Shown piece after piece: positions 36,401 to 48,074 of a stretch of DNA of 64,000 nt. The stretch is from contig JAJEKV010000039.1 of NCBI GenBank assembly GCA_021234155.1, forward strand, positions 7,639,077 through 7,703,076, given 5' to 3'. The notes under the pieces are model-generated. The model saw only the letters and a program-made list of their open reading frames with translations. It was not told where the DNA came from and made no database searches. The position numbers and the translations under genes were made by a program. The number at the start of each line of letters is the position of its first letter. Within the stretch, counting starts at the first letter, position 1. This stretch comes from Isoetes taiwanensis. Lineage: Eukaryota; Streptophyta; Lycopodiopsida; Isoetales; Isoetaceae.

Positions 36401-36496
36401 ATGAAAGAAATAGTGTGCACGCTCAAGGTGCTTAGGCAACAACGTGTATCAGGTATTAAAACTAGCATGTTATCCATTGATTTCATAGGATATTAA
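33445..36496 (+). CDS. LRR receptor-like kinase, two exons, 983 residues
   Basis: A cell-surface receptor kinase. Exon 1 is 33445-36028, intron 36029-36128 (GT-AG), exon 2 36129-36496; the joined frame is open. From the N-terminus: a signal peptide (MAYHVVLIWFLCFCLKSPSQ), an LRR N-cap ending in a CNWKGITC pair, about 20 plant-type LRRs (roughly residues 80-590), a transmembrane segment (ILATVCFGAALLICCISIWY), and a kinase with the Gly loop GAGGGGIV, AVKRL lysine, HRDINCNN catalytic loop, DFGLAK, and APE completed by the splice. All catalytic residues are present. The architecture resembles subfamily XI (CLV1/HAESA type); the ligand cannot be told. I chose the ATG at 33445 because it opens the signal peptide. 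The C-terminus after RQQRVSG may be altered by further splicing. The paralogue is the pseudogene at 60525-63870. Confidence 0.92.
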
Positions 36497-37755
36497 AACT
36501 AGCATGTTATCCATGAAGGGTTGTCAATGATTCCATAAAATTGTTAGCTTGCTTGTCTAAAAGCATCTCAATGATAAAATGTACCAAGATTATAGAAGTA
36601 TATATATCCCCGCATTTATTGCCACTGCACTGTTAATTCTTCAACCACGTTCAAGGGAAGGTTTTACTTTTTGTGGGATTTGAGCAAGAGATGAGAAAAA
36701 ATTTGCAAAACAATATTGTCACTACTGTGCCATGCCTTACAATTGTGCATTACTCAACTTGATCATTTTGATTTAACATTGCTACGCTTTTTACTTATCT
36801 AAACTATATAATCGCTATAGGCAAGATCCTTTAAGGTATCATTCTTTATTCCCTTTATATTTGTCCGGGGGAAAAAATCGAAGGAAAAAAAAAACCATTT
36901 AAATTTTGGAACATTCACACCAATCTGGTCGTTATGCGTTCTTCGCGCTGACCCTCGTCCTTGGCGCCCATTGTTGCTGGATCCTTGTCCTTGGCCACAC
37001 AAGATCCTATTTAATTCATAGCATCTCCTGCATGCAAGCCAAATCTATGGCTTTGTAGGCCTACAGAGAAAATTTATGCCTTCGTTGTAGGATTGTGATT
37101 CTTCAAAAGCTTGCAAAAAGGGAAATAATGTGGCAGGTAAAAAGGGGTCAGGATTCCATGCATAGTTTCATCCACAAAAGGAGTTCACAAAAGCAATTCA
37201 TCCAGTTGGGCAGCTCTTAAGAACTGCCAGATTCTTTGCCCTTTTCAAGGCTTTTTTGCATATTTCTGAGTCATTCACGGATGGAATCACGAAGTTCAAA
37301 CCCTATTTCAAATTATTTCTAGGCTTCAAGCACACATTCGACCCCAGATTTGTTTTCAGAGCATGATTCAGCCTTTCGGAAGTATTCTTTTGATCATAGC
37401 TTCAAATAGTAGCCTTATCTTTTGCGTTGAAAACTCCTTTTTCTATACTAATCCAACTATCCGCCCAAGCCAGGCCTGAAGATCCTTGTCGCCGGAATGA
37501 AATCCCTTTTGTCAGAGATGCCATAGCTGTTGTTTCTTGAAAATCATCTGCCTGCAAGCGCGCAATTTAAGTGTAATCTAACCTTTTTCTGGAGCAAACA
37601 TAGAAATCCTGCTGCAAGAATAAGGAAAAAGGGATCAAAGCCAAAAATAACACGAGATTGGATGATCTTTGAGGAGATCCTGACCTGGCTATGGCGGATC
37701 GAGCAGCGCCCTGCAAGAATTTGGAGTGTCGAAAAGCAGCTGAATTTATGGTGTA
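36497..37755. other. Spacer with no recognised gene
   Basis: Nothing convincing. A short minus-strand frame near 36800-37000 (Gly/Arg-rich, then NDQIGVNVPKFK) is faintly like a gag leader but too short to call. Confidence 0.3.
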
Positions 37756-37902
37756 GATAACGCCCTGCCCCGAGGACGTTACCTACAAAAAAATTTGAGG
37801 GCCAACGAAAATGCCGAGGGCGTGCGCGCAGCGCACGCCCGAGGCATTTTCGTTGGCCCGAAAATTTTTTTGTAGGTAACGTCTGAGGGGCAGGGCGTTA
37901 TC
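37756..37902. repeat. Near-perfect 147-bp inverted repeat upstream of the recombinase gene
   Basis: Left arm starts GATAACGCCCTGCCCC, right arm ends GGGGCAGGGCGTTATC; the arms of about 70 bp pair almost throughout and meet at GTGCGCGCAGCGCAC. It ends 73 bp before the recombinase ATG. It could be a foldback MITE, but no target duplication is obvious. Confidence 0.85.
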
Positions 37903-37975
37903 GGCCTTAACGCCCTTGGTTCGAGGGTTTACTTTGCAGCTGCACGCACAGATCGAAGAGAGGAGAGGAGCCGGA

Positions 37976-40839
37976 ATGGGAACAGAAGGAGCAAGCGGAA
38001 TGATGGCTTCAGAGGACGCCGGAATGGCGCCATCATTTTCTTTAGGGTCTGAATGTGCTAGTTTAGATCTATCATGTGAGAATGCTTTGATTTCTCAAGA
38101 TGCTCTGATGGCTAAACAACAGCAAAAGATCAGTGAAGGGAAGAAGACACCTGCTAAAATGAGCAAGAATCGTCAGAAGAGGAGCAATGCAGACAAGCTT
38201 TGTGCCACTCCCAAGAAATCTCGAGTTTCTTCAGAAATTTTAGCAATAGATGCATTGCCAGTTGATCTTATTGACTCTGATTCTGAATCAGAATCAGATG
38301 TTGAAGAATCTGTTGGTAGAAACAGCAAGAAATCAGGTAAATCAGGTTTTCTTGATGCTGATGCAAGAATGGCTCTCACTTTGAAGAAGAAGGCCAGTAC
38401 TGAGAGAAAAGATAATGCTTATGCTGAGAGATATTATGAATGGAGGAGAGAATATGGTGGAAAATTGTTTGGAGTATCTTCATCATTTCAGAAACGAATT
38501 CAAGAGTTCAATACACTGGAGATCCGTGAGTTTGGTCAGCATCTTGTGTATTTTTTGCAGCAAGGTGTACAAAGAAATGGAAAGGTGTATAAAGCAACGA
38601 CAATAAAGGATTTCTTGACTACTTTTGGAAGGTTAGTTACCTGATGTTCTAAGTTTGGTTCAATTACAGCTTATATTAGTTTAAGGTTGAGAATTCTTAG
38701 ATATTTTAAGTTTAACTTACAGCCTTATAATAGCCATGTTAGGGAAAATCGTGGAAGGAGAATGCTTTAAATAGAATAGGCATGTCCTTTCTTGAATAGG
38801 CCTTCTTTTCTTTCTATTTAAATAAAAAGTTGAAAAAGAATCAAAATCTATTGAATATTTCAGAGCTAAATATGGGTGCATGCATCCGGGTACATGGATC
38901 TGCACTCTAATGCTGTGAATACTTGTTGTATTTGCCATCATTAGTTAAAACATTAGTTACATATGCTTCTTAGAATGCACAAATCGGCTGAGCTACATGT
39001 TATTGTCCATGTTATTGTTTATTTTGATTGTCCATGTTATTGTTTATTTTCAGATTGTTACGAGAAGGAAGAAATGACCGTATACGTGCCACGGGTCAAG
39101 ATGAGCCAGATATCAATGTATTTGAGCATCCGTTTTTTGCTGCAGCGAAAGAGGCAGCTAACAAAGTGATAGCAGATATTATGGCAAGGCAGCCAAGAAA
39201 TCCGGATTCCTTTAATATGATAACTGATAAGGTAATTAGGATGTTTTCATTTCTGCAACTAGATCAAGTAGATGCTATTACGTAGGTTTGTACCATTACA
39301 GGTGATTGTGAAGGTCTTGGCAGCAGAAGAGTTTTCACCATCAACTCCAAATGGCCTTCTTAATCGGGTTATCTTCTATTGTATAACCAATTTTTTGATT
39401 CGTGGGGGAAAGGAGTTGTGGAATGTAGTCTACAGCGATTTTCAATTGATGCAAGATCGTTACGGGCGATTTGTTAGGTGAGTTTTTTATTTTCCTTTGT
39501 GTTTGTGTTGCTACTGTTGTAATAATTAATCTTTGCTATAATATGTCCATACAGGTTTATGCAAAGGCCTTGTAAAAATCGTCCAGGAGATCTGAATAAT
39601 TGCAAGGAATCAGACCTACGAAAGCCTGTTGAGGTGTATGAAATAGTTAATGAAGACTTATATAAGACTTTTGAAAAGTATATTTCTCGACTTCCACCAG
39701 TGGACGATGGAGAAGATGTTTCTGATCGCCATTTTCTCAAGGCTAGTAAGACGTTTGTTGCTGGAGGATCAACTTGCTGGTATTCTAAGACAAATTTAGG
39801 GTGGAACAAAATTTTCAAAGTTGGAAAGATCATGGGCAATATAGCTGGTATTCTTTCACCCCTTTTGTCGTTGTGAAGTTTTCAAAATTTGAAGGCTAAT
39901 TTTTTTTTGTTTTGCTGATAGGCCTCAAGATAAGCAACAAGACATTGCGTCACTATGCAGTCACAAGAGCTCGCCAACAAGGAATTCCTGATGACAATCT
40001 TAAGGATTTAACTGGGCATAAACGCGTTGATACACTTCGTAACTATGACCATTCAGGTAAACTACTTTACAATGATGTTTTTTTGTACATTTGCAATGAT
40101 ATTTGTTTGACAGGAAAGCAAGCCATGATGGCAATGCAAGCGAGCATTATGCCAGGCGGAAAGCCTTACGCTGCCACTCTTGCAATGTTACAAGAAAGAC
40201 GTGAGTAATTATAACTCATTTATTATGCCTATTCTTTTTCTTCTATTTCTTATCATTATTCGATTCATATAGTCAATGCACCAGACGAGAATGTTGAAAC
40301 GCCCATTGCTGTTCCGCAATTGGTTCTTGCCTTGGGAGAACGCGAAGTGTTAAAACTGCCTTCTAAGCAGCGATCTGAGGAGCAGGTTCAGCAGCGAACT
40401 GAGGAGCAGGTTCAGCAGCGACCTGAGGAGCAGGTTGAGGAGATTTTGCATCAATCTCGACAGCAAATGGAACATGTGCAGCAAATTTCTCCTCGGCCAC
40501 AAATTGCAATGCAGCAGGAGGCAACAAATCAGACTGGTAATAATATAATTTTATGCTTTTGAATACTCAAATTTCATGTGTGTTTTATTTATAGATGGCC
40601 AGCTGAAACCTCAACCTAATTTTCGACCACCATTGGCTAATGTGACAAATGTCGGAGTTCCAAATGTTGGATATCCTGTTCAGAATTCTGCATACCCTCC
40701 CCGTGGATTTAGTTTTAATTTCTCATTCTATTGGTATGTTTTTTTCATTTTGTTGGTACGTTCTATTGGTGTGTTCAAATTTCTGATTTTAATGGTTGTA
40801 TGGGCAGAAAAATGCTTGAATAGATGGCAGCAATTATGA
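37976..40839 (+). CDS. Crypton/DUF3504-type tyrosine recombinase, eight exons, 677 residues
   Basis: Exons: 37976-38631, 39054-39231, 39302-39477, 39555-39847, 39922-40056, 40114-40200, 40273-40536, 40595-40839; all introns are GT-AG and the frame holds throughout. The N-terminus is disordered with a basic stretch (KKTPAKMSKNRQKRSNADK) and an acidic one (DSDSESESDVEES). A core-binding-like region follows (ERYYEWRREYGGKLFGV). The catalytic domain has STPNGLLNRVIF, LIRGGKEL (Arg I), NKTLRHYAVTR (box II, Lys where His is usual, then Arg), LTGHKR (His) and LRNYDH (nucleophilic Tyr). This pattern fits DUF3504, the recombinase fold of Crypton transposons and of ZMYM2/QRICH1. The Gln-rich tail has three 24-bp repeats (EEQVQQR). 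The last exon may be spliced differently near 40735. Intron-rich and intact, it may be a domesticated recombinase or a mobile element; the two large hairpins on either side are noteworthy. Confidence 0.8.
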
Positions 40840-40849
40840 TCTGCAATAT

Positions 40850-41115
40850 TGGATACATGGCAGCAGTAATATGATCTGGATACATGGCAGCATGGCAAGT
40901 TACAGTTTTAGTTACAGTTTTAGTTTTAGATACATGGCAGCATGGCAGCATGGCAAGTTACAGCATGGCAGCATGGCAAGTTGTGAAACAGTTTTAGTTA
41001 CAAGAATTCTAGTTACAGTTGTAAAAAATATGGCATTTGTGAAAAAATATGGCAGTTGTGAATATGGCAGTAAAAAATATGGCAGTTGTAAATATGGCAG
41101 TTGTGAAAATATGAC
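40850..41115. repeat. Short tandem repeats (ATGGCAG / AAGTTACAG words)
   Basis: Degenerate copies of GATACATGGCAGCATGGCAA and later AATATGGCAGTTGTGAA directly after the recombinase gene, in its likely 3' UTR. No coding sense. Confidence 0.75.
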
Positions 41116-41172
41116 TTGAAACTGTGATAAGTAATTACTGTGATAATGTGATAATCATGACTATGATGTTAT

Positions 41173-41297
41173 GTGGAACGGGAAGGGGGAAGCCATTCTT
41201 GCTTCCCCCTGACCTGCAGAATCCGGGAGCCGTGTAGGCGCGACCGGATTCTGCAGGTCAGGGGGGAGCAAGAATGGCTGACCCCTTCTTGTTCCAC
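41173..41297. repeat. 125-bp inverted repeat downstream of the recombinase gene
   Basis: Arms of about 54 bp: the left begins GTGGAACGGGAAGGGGG and the right ends CCCCTTCTTGTTCCAC, with GACCTGCAGAATCCGG / CCGGATTCTGCAGGTC at the inner end. It is unrelated in sequence to the upstream hairpin. A further weak inverted pair (GACGTCAAGACAAG at 41298 and CTTGCCTTGACGT at 41399) lies just outside. Confidence 0.85.
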
Positions 41298-43690
41298 GAC
41301 GTCAAGACAAGCTGTTAACCTGATTCTACAGGTTTTGCATAGCCATTTGCGATTCTTGATAAGAATGGATTGAAAATCTTCCGGAAGGCAGACCCACTTG
41401 CCTTGACGTTTTGATAATCATTGTAATGTTCATATTGTTCTAGGATTTTATGAGATTATGTGTAACACTCTAGGATGTTATGAGAGAAAGAGTAGAAGTT
41501 GTGGGCCAATGAGCTGTTACTAGCTGGTAACAGCACTTTAATGGACGGCTGAGATTAGATCTCAGCCTGTAAACCAGAGAACCAGGGCGTTAAGGAGTGT
41601 GGAGAGCATGTCTAGTTGTCTGATGTGAGCATTCTGTCAGGGCTCTGTTTCTTTATATTTGTAACATCCAGAAATTTCGTGCTTTTATTTAATGCCCTAA
41701 ACCCTTATGTCATTATATGTTACATGAAATTTATCGCCGCGATACATTGTTAGATGTTAATGCCCCCTTGCTCTGTAGTAATGGATTCTGTTCACTTGGA
41801 GAGTGATCCATAGAAATATCAAGACATTACCTCCATGAATGGGGCGTACTCCTTGCTAACCCTTGCGATTGCACGTGCCGTTGATGCAGACGTGGCGTAA
41901 GACGTGCGGTCGTGATGTGCGATAACATGGACAAAGGATTTGTTTACGGCTGCGTGTTTGTGACAATGCAAACGGCCTGAATGTAATGCATCTGCAAGCT
42001 ACGCTAGCGCACCCACAAGGATGGCATTTTCAGTAAGGATGATGAAAAACGGAATTTTTCGATGAGCATGGACATGCCAATACAAAATGGGATTCATCTC
42101 GATCCATTAATCGATTGAGTGCACATATGGATCTATTGATTGATTGATCTTCACTTTTGATTCCGTGACTCATTGTAGATCCATTGATCAAACACGCGTG
42201 GTTTTCTACAACCTGGTCCATTGATTTTGAGCGTCATAGTCCATTGCTACTAGAGCAGCTTGTATTCATCACTGGCTGCGGTTTCTTTTCTGATTCAAAT
42301 ATCAACATCCATGGACATATTGCCACCTTTCACAATGTAGAAGTTTGCCTGGGTAATAGAGGCTAAGTAGATTGGATCCCTCATCCGAAGCCCTATGATA
42401 CTGCATTGTAGCATTGCTCAGAGCAAGTGAGATTTCCTATAGTTTTGATGTCTATGACATCGAGAGGAGGTTCTATCACAGCCTACTCGAGCGTGAAGTG
42501 AATGCTCTTATGATGAAGATAATGAGGATGTTTGTTCATTGACAGTTTGGAAATGCCATACTCCGAAAGTTTAGCAAGCATCTTACCGATCTGTATAGAT
42601 ATAAGCTCTGATATATTGCAGCTGATGCTCGTTCGTAAGTGAGCTCACGAAGTACAAGAGCTGTTGGCCATGTCATGAAGTTACCAGCATGTTGCTAAGT
42701 TGTCACCTAAGTGGTACAGTTGTGTCCTCCTGCTATGAATATATACAATCAGCCATTAATTTAGTCCACGTTATAATATAAATACATATTAACATATGTC
42801 ATTTGATATTTTAGTGATACCAATTGCGTTTGCAGTTTGTGTTCCATGTTCCAGTCCTTATTCAATTGTGAACAATCCCAGTAATGGTAAAAATATATAA
42901 CCCAAGCCTAAAATTGTTTATATATATTATCTCAAGGCAAACTAGTGAAGGAAGCCTATAGCTATGAGCAAAGATGATGTTTCTAAAGTTAGAATCCATT
43001 TGTCTTAGCCTTAGGGGACAACTCCAAATTAACACACATAACAACCACTGAACAATGTCGATGCAACCATAAAAGCCCTTGCTATGAAGGAATCTCCCGC
43101 ATTTGGAGGAACTAAGGGGGATTCACTCATGTATAAGGGTGATATGCCATCTATGTGCATGGGGAAGGAACCTTATGATACAAGAACAATTTTTTGAATT
43201 CAAAAATATTCGTCGACCACTTATTGCCTTGGGAACCTTCCCTCTGTCACTACCCTCTTGACACTTGTTACTGTTTGTCCCTTCACGTATTGCAAAATCT
43301 TGATGTGAAGGAATTTTTACACGTGAAGGGGCCAAACAATCACCAACCATTCAAGAGGATAATGATCTAGAGGAAGGTTCACAAGACACGCATGGTCCAC
43401 TATTGTTTAGAATCTAACCATAAATGGTCCCTTCATGTAAATGGTTAGGGACAAATGCTAAATAGTACAGGGAGGCATTAAAGGTAACTTGCTTTGCATT
43501 TAACGTAATGATTCTAACCATAGTTCTCAAAGGAAAGCAAGTTGCAAATGCAAGTTCTGATGCCATTCAAATGTCGACAAGGAATAGCAAGTAATGAAAC
43601 CTAAAGGCTCACGAAGCTACATTTTCTCATGGAAACTAGAAAGCAGAGTACTGGGCATGAAAGGGTATATGTACATCGTATTGAATTGAA
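41298..43690. other. Spacer with no recognised gene
   Basis: About 2.4 kb with no frame, repeat or RNA gene that I can identify. Confidence 0.4.
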
Positions 43691-43971
43691 GGATGAATTC
43701 ATGCTTTTTCGGGCTACATTTTAGGTATACAGCACGATACTCCAATTTGCCTTTTTGTGGCAGGTCCGCAATGATTGCGAGAATATCTCCTGACAACCCA
43801 CCGCCAGAATTCTTGGCGCACCGAATCGAACTCAGTTTGAATAAATTCGTCCCTTCCTTTCCAAAATTTTCCCCTTCCCAGAATGTTCACCAAACAAGAA
43901 TTCTGCAAGAAAGATGGAGAATTTCACAAGAATTCTACAAGGAATTCAAATCAATTTCATTTTTACAGATG

Positions 43972-46612
43972 GAGGGCGAGAATTCCACTATAAGTGCTGG
44001 TTCTAAACGCAGGTATTCTGACATTAGACTGTGTCAAATACAGCGGCGTGTTGATAGGTCGGTGAATTGCATTCCCAGCTGTTTGCAACTGCTTCGTCCA
44101 ATCAAAGAGTAGTCTTTGGTGTTCCTTTGTTGCAAGATGACAGGCTTTTTTCCTTTTTTGAACCTGTGATTAGAAATCCCTTTGAAGTTATTATTATGAA
44201 ATCAATGATCAAGAACTTGAAAGATGGGCTTCAAGATGCTTTAATATTATTAGGAAAGGAAAGTAATTATTATCAGGGTCTAAGAATTTCAGAAATATTA
44301 TGAGAGCAGGCTAGGCAAATTTTTTATGGCAGACGAAATAGGATCAAAGTGATGTGTGGTGTGGGGTGCGTTATATTTATGGTGTCATGTTGGTGTGTGC
44401 ATGTTAAATGTATGATATGTGTGGATTCAATTTTATTTATCACACCCCCCACCCCACCCCACCCCACCCCACCACAAACCCCCTTCTCACCCAACCCCTC
44501 CCCCCACAATCCCCCACCACCACATTCTACATTACCACCACACTAGAAGCCCACCACCTCTCGCCACCACACTCCACCACATTCGTCACCACCACTACAT
44601 TTCACCACACAATCTCTCATCACCACATTTCACCACATGTGTCGTCACCACCACCACACCACATAACACCCCACCATCTATCCTACCACTAAATTTCATC
44701 CACCATAGACTACCACCACATCTTTGCCACCTCCACATTTATCACCACATTTTAAACACACCATCTCCCACCACCATATGCACCACATTCTCCATTACCA
44801 CCACATTTGAAGCCCACCATCTCCCACCACCACCTCCACTATATCCCACCACCACACTCCACCACCTTGCACAATGTCCCACCACTCCTTGCTACCACCA
44901 CACATTTGGTGTATGGTATGTGGTGGATGGTGTATAGCGTGTAGAATATGTGGTGTAGAGAGTGTGGTGCATGGTATGTGCTATGTAGTGTGTGGTGTGG
45001 CATGAGTTTAGTATCGTCTGTTTGATGGTTATGATGTATGTGGTGCATTGTGTGGTGTGGTGTGGTGTGGTGTGGTGTGTGGCAACATACACAGCACTAA
45101 GGTGCTCGGTCTGGTGAATATGATGAGTGTGGGGCATGGTATGGTGCATGGTTTGGTGTGGTATACACATTCTAACAGTTTAGTGTTCATTTCATGCAGA
45201 TGCTATTGTTCAAGAGGTTCAAGGACCAACAACCACAAATTAAGATTCGTCTTCGAGCTTTTGGGAAGCTAAAACCTTGGTTTGTTGTGAAATTGAAGGA
45301 CTTTAATAGTTGATGTTGCATTCAACATGTGAGGATGCAAATGCTAGTGGATGGACTCAATAGGATGAGAACCAAATATCCGAAGAATTGCACTTGCACC
45401 TGCGATGTAGGTAAAACAATTTAAGGAGCCTCTGGAGAATCTCCCAGCAGATGCATGTCTATCGGTAGTGGATTTGGCAAAGAACTATACATTCAAAGAA
45501 CAAGAGGAGGTGCAGTCGATGCGATGGATAAATAACCAAATTACCATTGTGGTTCAAATAACATATCAGTATGACTCAGTGGCAGATGAGATTATCAAGG
45601 AAACACATTACTATGTATCAGATGATAGGGAACACGATACTTTGTTCGTGAAACACTGCTTCATGAAGCACTACAAATATCTGGAGCAGAAAAGAAAGGT
45701 GCCAAAGAGATATTATGTGTTTCCAGATAGTGCAGCATCTCAATTTAAGGCTTCTAGACCAGTTTACTTTGTGGCTAGGTACACAAACGATACTGAAGTC
45801 TATATGATGTGGAATTTTTCTGGTTCTAACAACGGAAAGGTGAACATGATGGCAAGTCTGTTGGGCTGAAGAGATGGTTAAGACAACTGCAATTAAAATA
45901 CAACAGCATAATATTGGGTAATGCTCATGAAGTGGTAGAAGTTGTTGAAGAGATGTTTACTTGTGGAACCTCCGAGTGGATGAACACATCTGAAACCAGC
46001 AAGAGGAAAAATATAAAAAGGTTCTTTTGGGAAGTCAAGGTGGAGGATATAGATAGAAAGAAAGCATAGGGTGCAGAAAGGATTTTGGACACTAGGCAGA
46101 TCCATTATGTACATGCATTCAATCCTGAATCTCCATTGCAGTTGCACACGAGGGAACTTTCATGCTTTTGCAGCTATTGCTTGGATGGCATGTGGGACAG
46201 TTGTGTGATCAAGCACTATGTTGATGATTAGAAACTTCAAGTTATTGTACCATCCTCCAATGTGCATACTGACATTGAGGACCATAAATCTAGTAGGTCC
46301 TTGTTCTCCTCCAATCCCACGATGTTAGCAGAGGCACTTAGAGTTAGTGATAATTTTGTTGTCGTTGCTCCGAAAGGGAATGATGAGGGTGCTGAATTTT
46401 GGATTCTGATGTGCACAAGACCAAAATGGATAGTGGAGAACAGAAAGACTTCCAACTCAATGGAACATGGTACCTCGCTGATGGTAGTGTCATAGAATGT
46501 ATGTATTACAAGAAGGGCGCAAGATCAACCGTCAGCTATGAACTTTGCAGTAAAAATGCCTTAGGCATAGTATTCACAACACAGATCTGTGCAATCAGAA
46601 CTAAATGTTAAA
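43972..46612 (+). pseudogene. Second copy of the Sola-like transposase, decayed
   Basis: It shows the same blocks as 23048-26150: FGKLKPWFVVKLKDF then a stop then CCIQHVRMQMLVDGLNRMR (about 45255-45360), VDLAKNYTFKEQEEVQSMRW, NNQITIVVQ, SDDREHDTLFVKHC, FPDSAASQFKASRPVYFVAR, YMMWNFSGSNNGK, then after a one-base loss GEHDGKSVGLKRW, later LSCFCSYCLDGMWDSCVIKH, and a C-terminal DNFVVVAPKGNDEGAEFWI. The candidate catalytic Asp residues (VDLAKNY, PDS, HDG) are kept. The front part (KRRYSDIRLCQIQRRVDR at ~44010, a frame at 44067-44303) is unlike copy 1. Terminal repeats were not found, so the element limits are unknown. Confidence 0.7.
44345..45180. repeat. Strand-asymmetric GT / CACC low-complexity block
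   Basis: A short GT-rich lead (44345-44410) is followed by ~460 bases of CCACCACA-type sequence and then, from 44895, ~280 bases of GTGTGGTG-type sequence. The two main halves are rough reverse complements and could fold on each other. It interrupts the transposase relic. Confidence 0.8.
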
Positions 46613-46889
46613 ACATGACTGTATATAGACTAGATCCTTTAGATGAGGAGAAAATTTTACAGAATTTACCCGAAGTTCTTTCTGATGAGGATGAAATGTA
46701 AAATCATTCTGTAATTTTCAGAACTCATCTGAAGTTTTGTGCTTCAGCTGTAAAAATGAGTGTCTTGATTTCTTTTAAAGATTTGAATTCTTTTGAACAC
46801 TTGATGCCTTATTTTGTGACAAAGAACATGTAATTGAATATGAATTTTCATTCAAATGAATCGAGGTTACAGTAACAACTATGTACATA

Positions 46890-47193
46890 AGAAAGATATA
46901 CAGTGATTTTAAAGTACGAGGTGACTCATGCAGTTACATAATTCCCAATTCCTCTCAGTTCCAGCTTTTGTTGCTTCTAATCTTAAAATTTCAAGCATGA
47001 ACACTCTAAGTTCAACTACATCCTGGTCTGAAATGTCCACAACCTGGAGTTAACCACACTTTGTTAATAACAGAGTTTAGTTTGTCTGCTGCATTTGAGT
47101 TAATTTACTAGATTAGGCAACAAATATTCACTCCTTTCAAGTACCCCGTCACAAATTTGTGCATAAACGAACATACGGCAGGGCCACATGAAT
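46890..47193 (-). pseudogene. ULP1-like protease, C-terminal part (after CACTA 2)
   Basis: Minus-strand sequence starting at the element edge reads SCGPAVCSFMHKFV, giving the catalytic Cys of a C48 (SUMO-protease-like) peptidase; the His, Asp and Gln side is at 53252-53547. A probable intron follows, then ISDQDVVELRVFMLEILRLE in the last exon (about 47035-46915). Exact splice sites are uncertain. Confidence 0.65.
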
Positions 47194-47209
47194 CACAACA
47201 AGAAAAAGG

Positions 47210-47470
47210 CCATTTAGCGACGCCAATAGCGACGTCTGCGCGACGTCTGACGGCGTCTGCTGACGCGGCGTCTGGCTGACGTCGGCGGCGTCGCTTCGGG
47301 ACGTCAGCCGCCGCGTCGTTCTAGAGACGTTGCGTCGCATCGCGCGATGCGACGCGGCGTCGATGCGACGTTGCGCGCCGCAGCGCAGACGTCGCGCAGA
47401 CGTCGCATGGCACGTCACACGTGAAATATACACGTGGAATATACACGTGGAATATACACGTGGAACATCA
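47210..47470. repeat. Left subterminal array of CACTA 2 with ACGTG repeats
   Basis: GC-rich GCGACGTC words as in CACTA 1, then at 47416-47466 three copies of a 15-bp unit (ATATACACGTGGA). CACGTG is a G-box, the site of plant bZIP/bHLH factors. Function here is unknown. Confidence 0.75.
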
Positions 47471-48074
47471 CCAAAATCCACGCGTGCCGTGAAAGCCCGC
47501 GGTATATCGCCGTGATGCGACGTGACGCGATGGAACGCATTAATGGAAAATTCAAAATCCGCGTGTAGAAAAGCCCGCGAGCAAAAAAAAAAGGCAACTA
47601 GATCCACCACAGAAATATCCGGTGGAGTGTCTAGCATAATATCCTCTAATTTGAACTTTTGTGGCGCGATGGCTCATTATCAAACGTGAATCAAGCTCTC
47701 TAAAAGATGACGGCGCATCATTTTCTATACTCCTTGCCAACCCCCATCGGAAAACTACGAATATCTTCGTCCTGCTTTGGAGATTATTTGCGTGGTCGAA
47801 CTTGATAAGAATGCATTCGCCGCAGACTACAAGCCGAGACTCATTTGTGCACCTGATCCCATATTAGCCATTCATGAACCGGACCGATAAATTGGTTAGA
47901 ATATTAGAATACAATTGCGAGGAGATGAAGAAGCAAATCTAGACAATGACGATAACAATAGAACTTCGAAGCACCGGGTATGACTAGATATATTATTATT
48001 TCATATTTTATAGCCGCAATTGACATGGTTGGGATGTAATATAGCGTATTGCCCTTGCTTGGATGGAGAAATCT

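Noticed and set aside
36799-37002. Possible retrotransposon gag leader on the minus strand
   Set aside because: Only a Gly/Arg-rich start and a short VPKF-like motif; too short and no neighbouring element features.
39851-39860. CTTTCACCCC as a second copy of the 22548-29086 element terminus
   Set aside because: Only ten bases match, it lies in an intron of an intact gene and has no partner end.
44408-44937. His/Pro/Thr-rich frames of 90-170 codons
   Set aside because: They arise from CACC-type low-complexity sequence.
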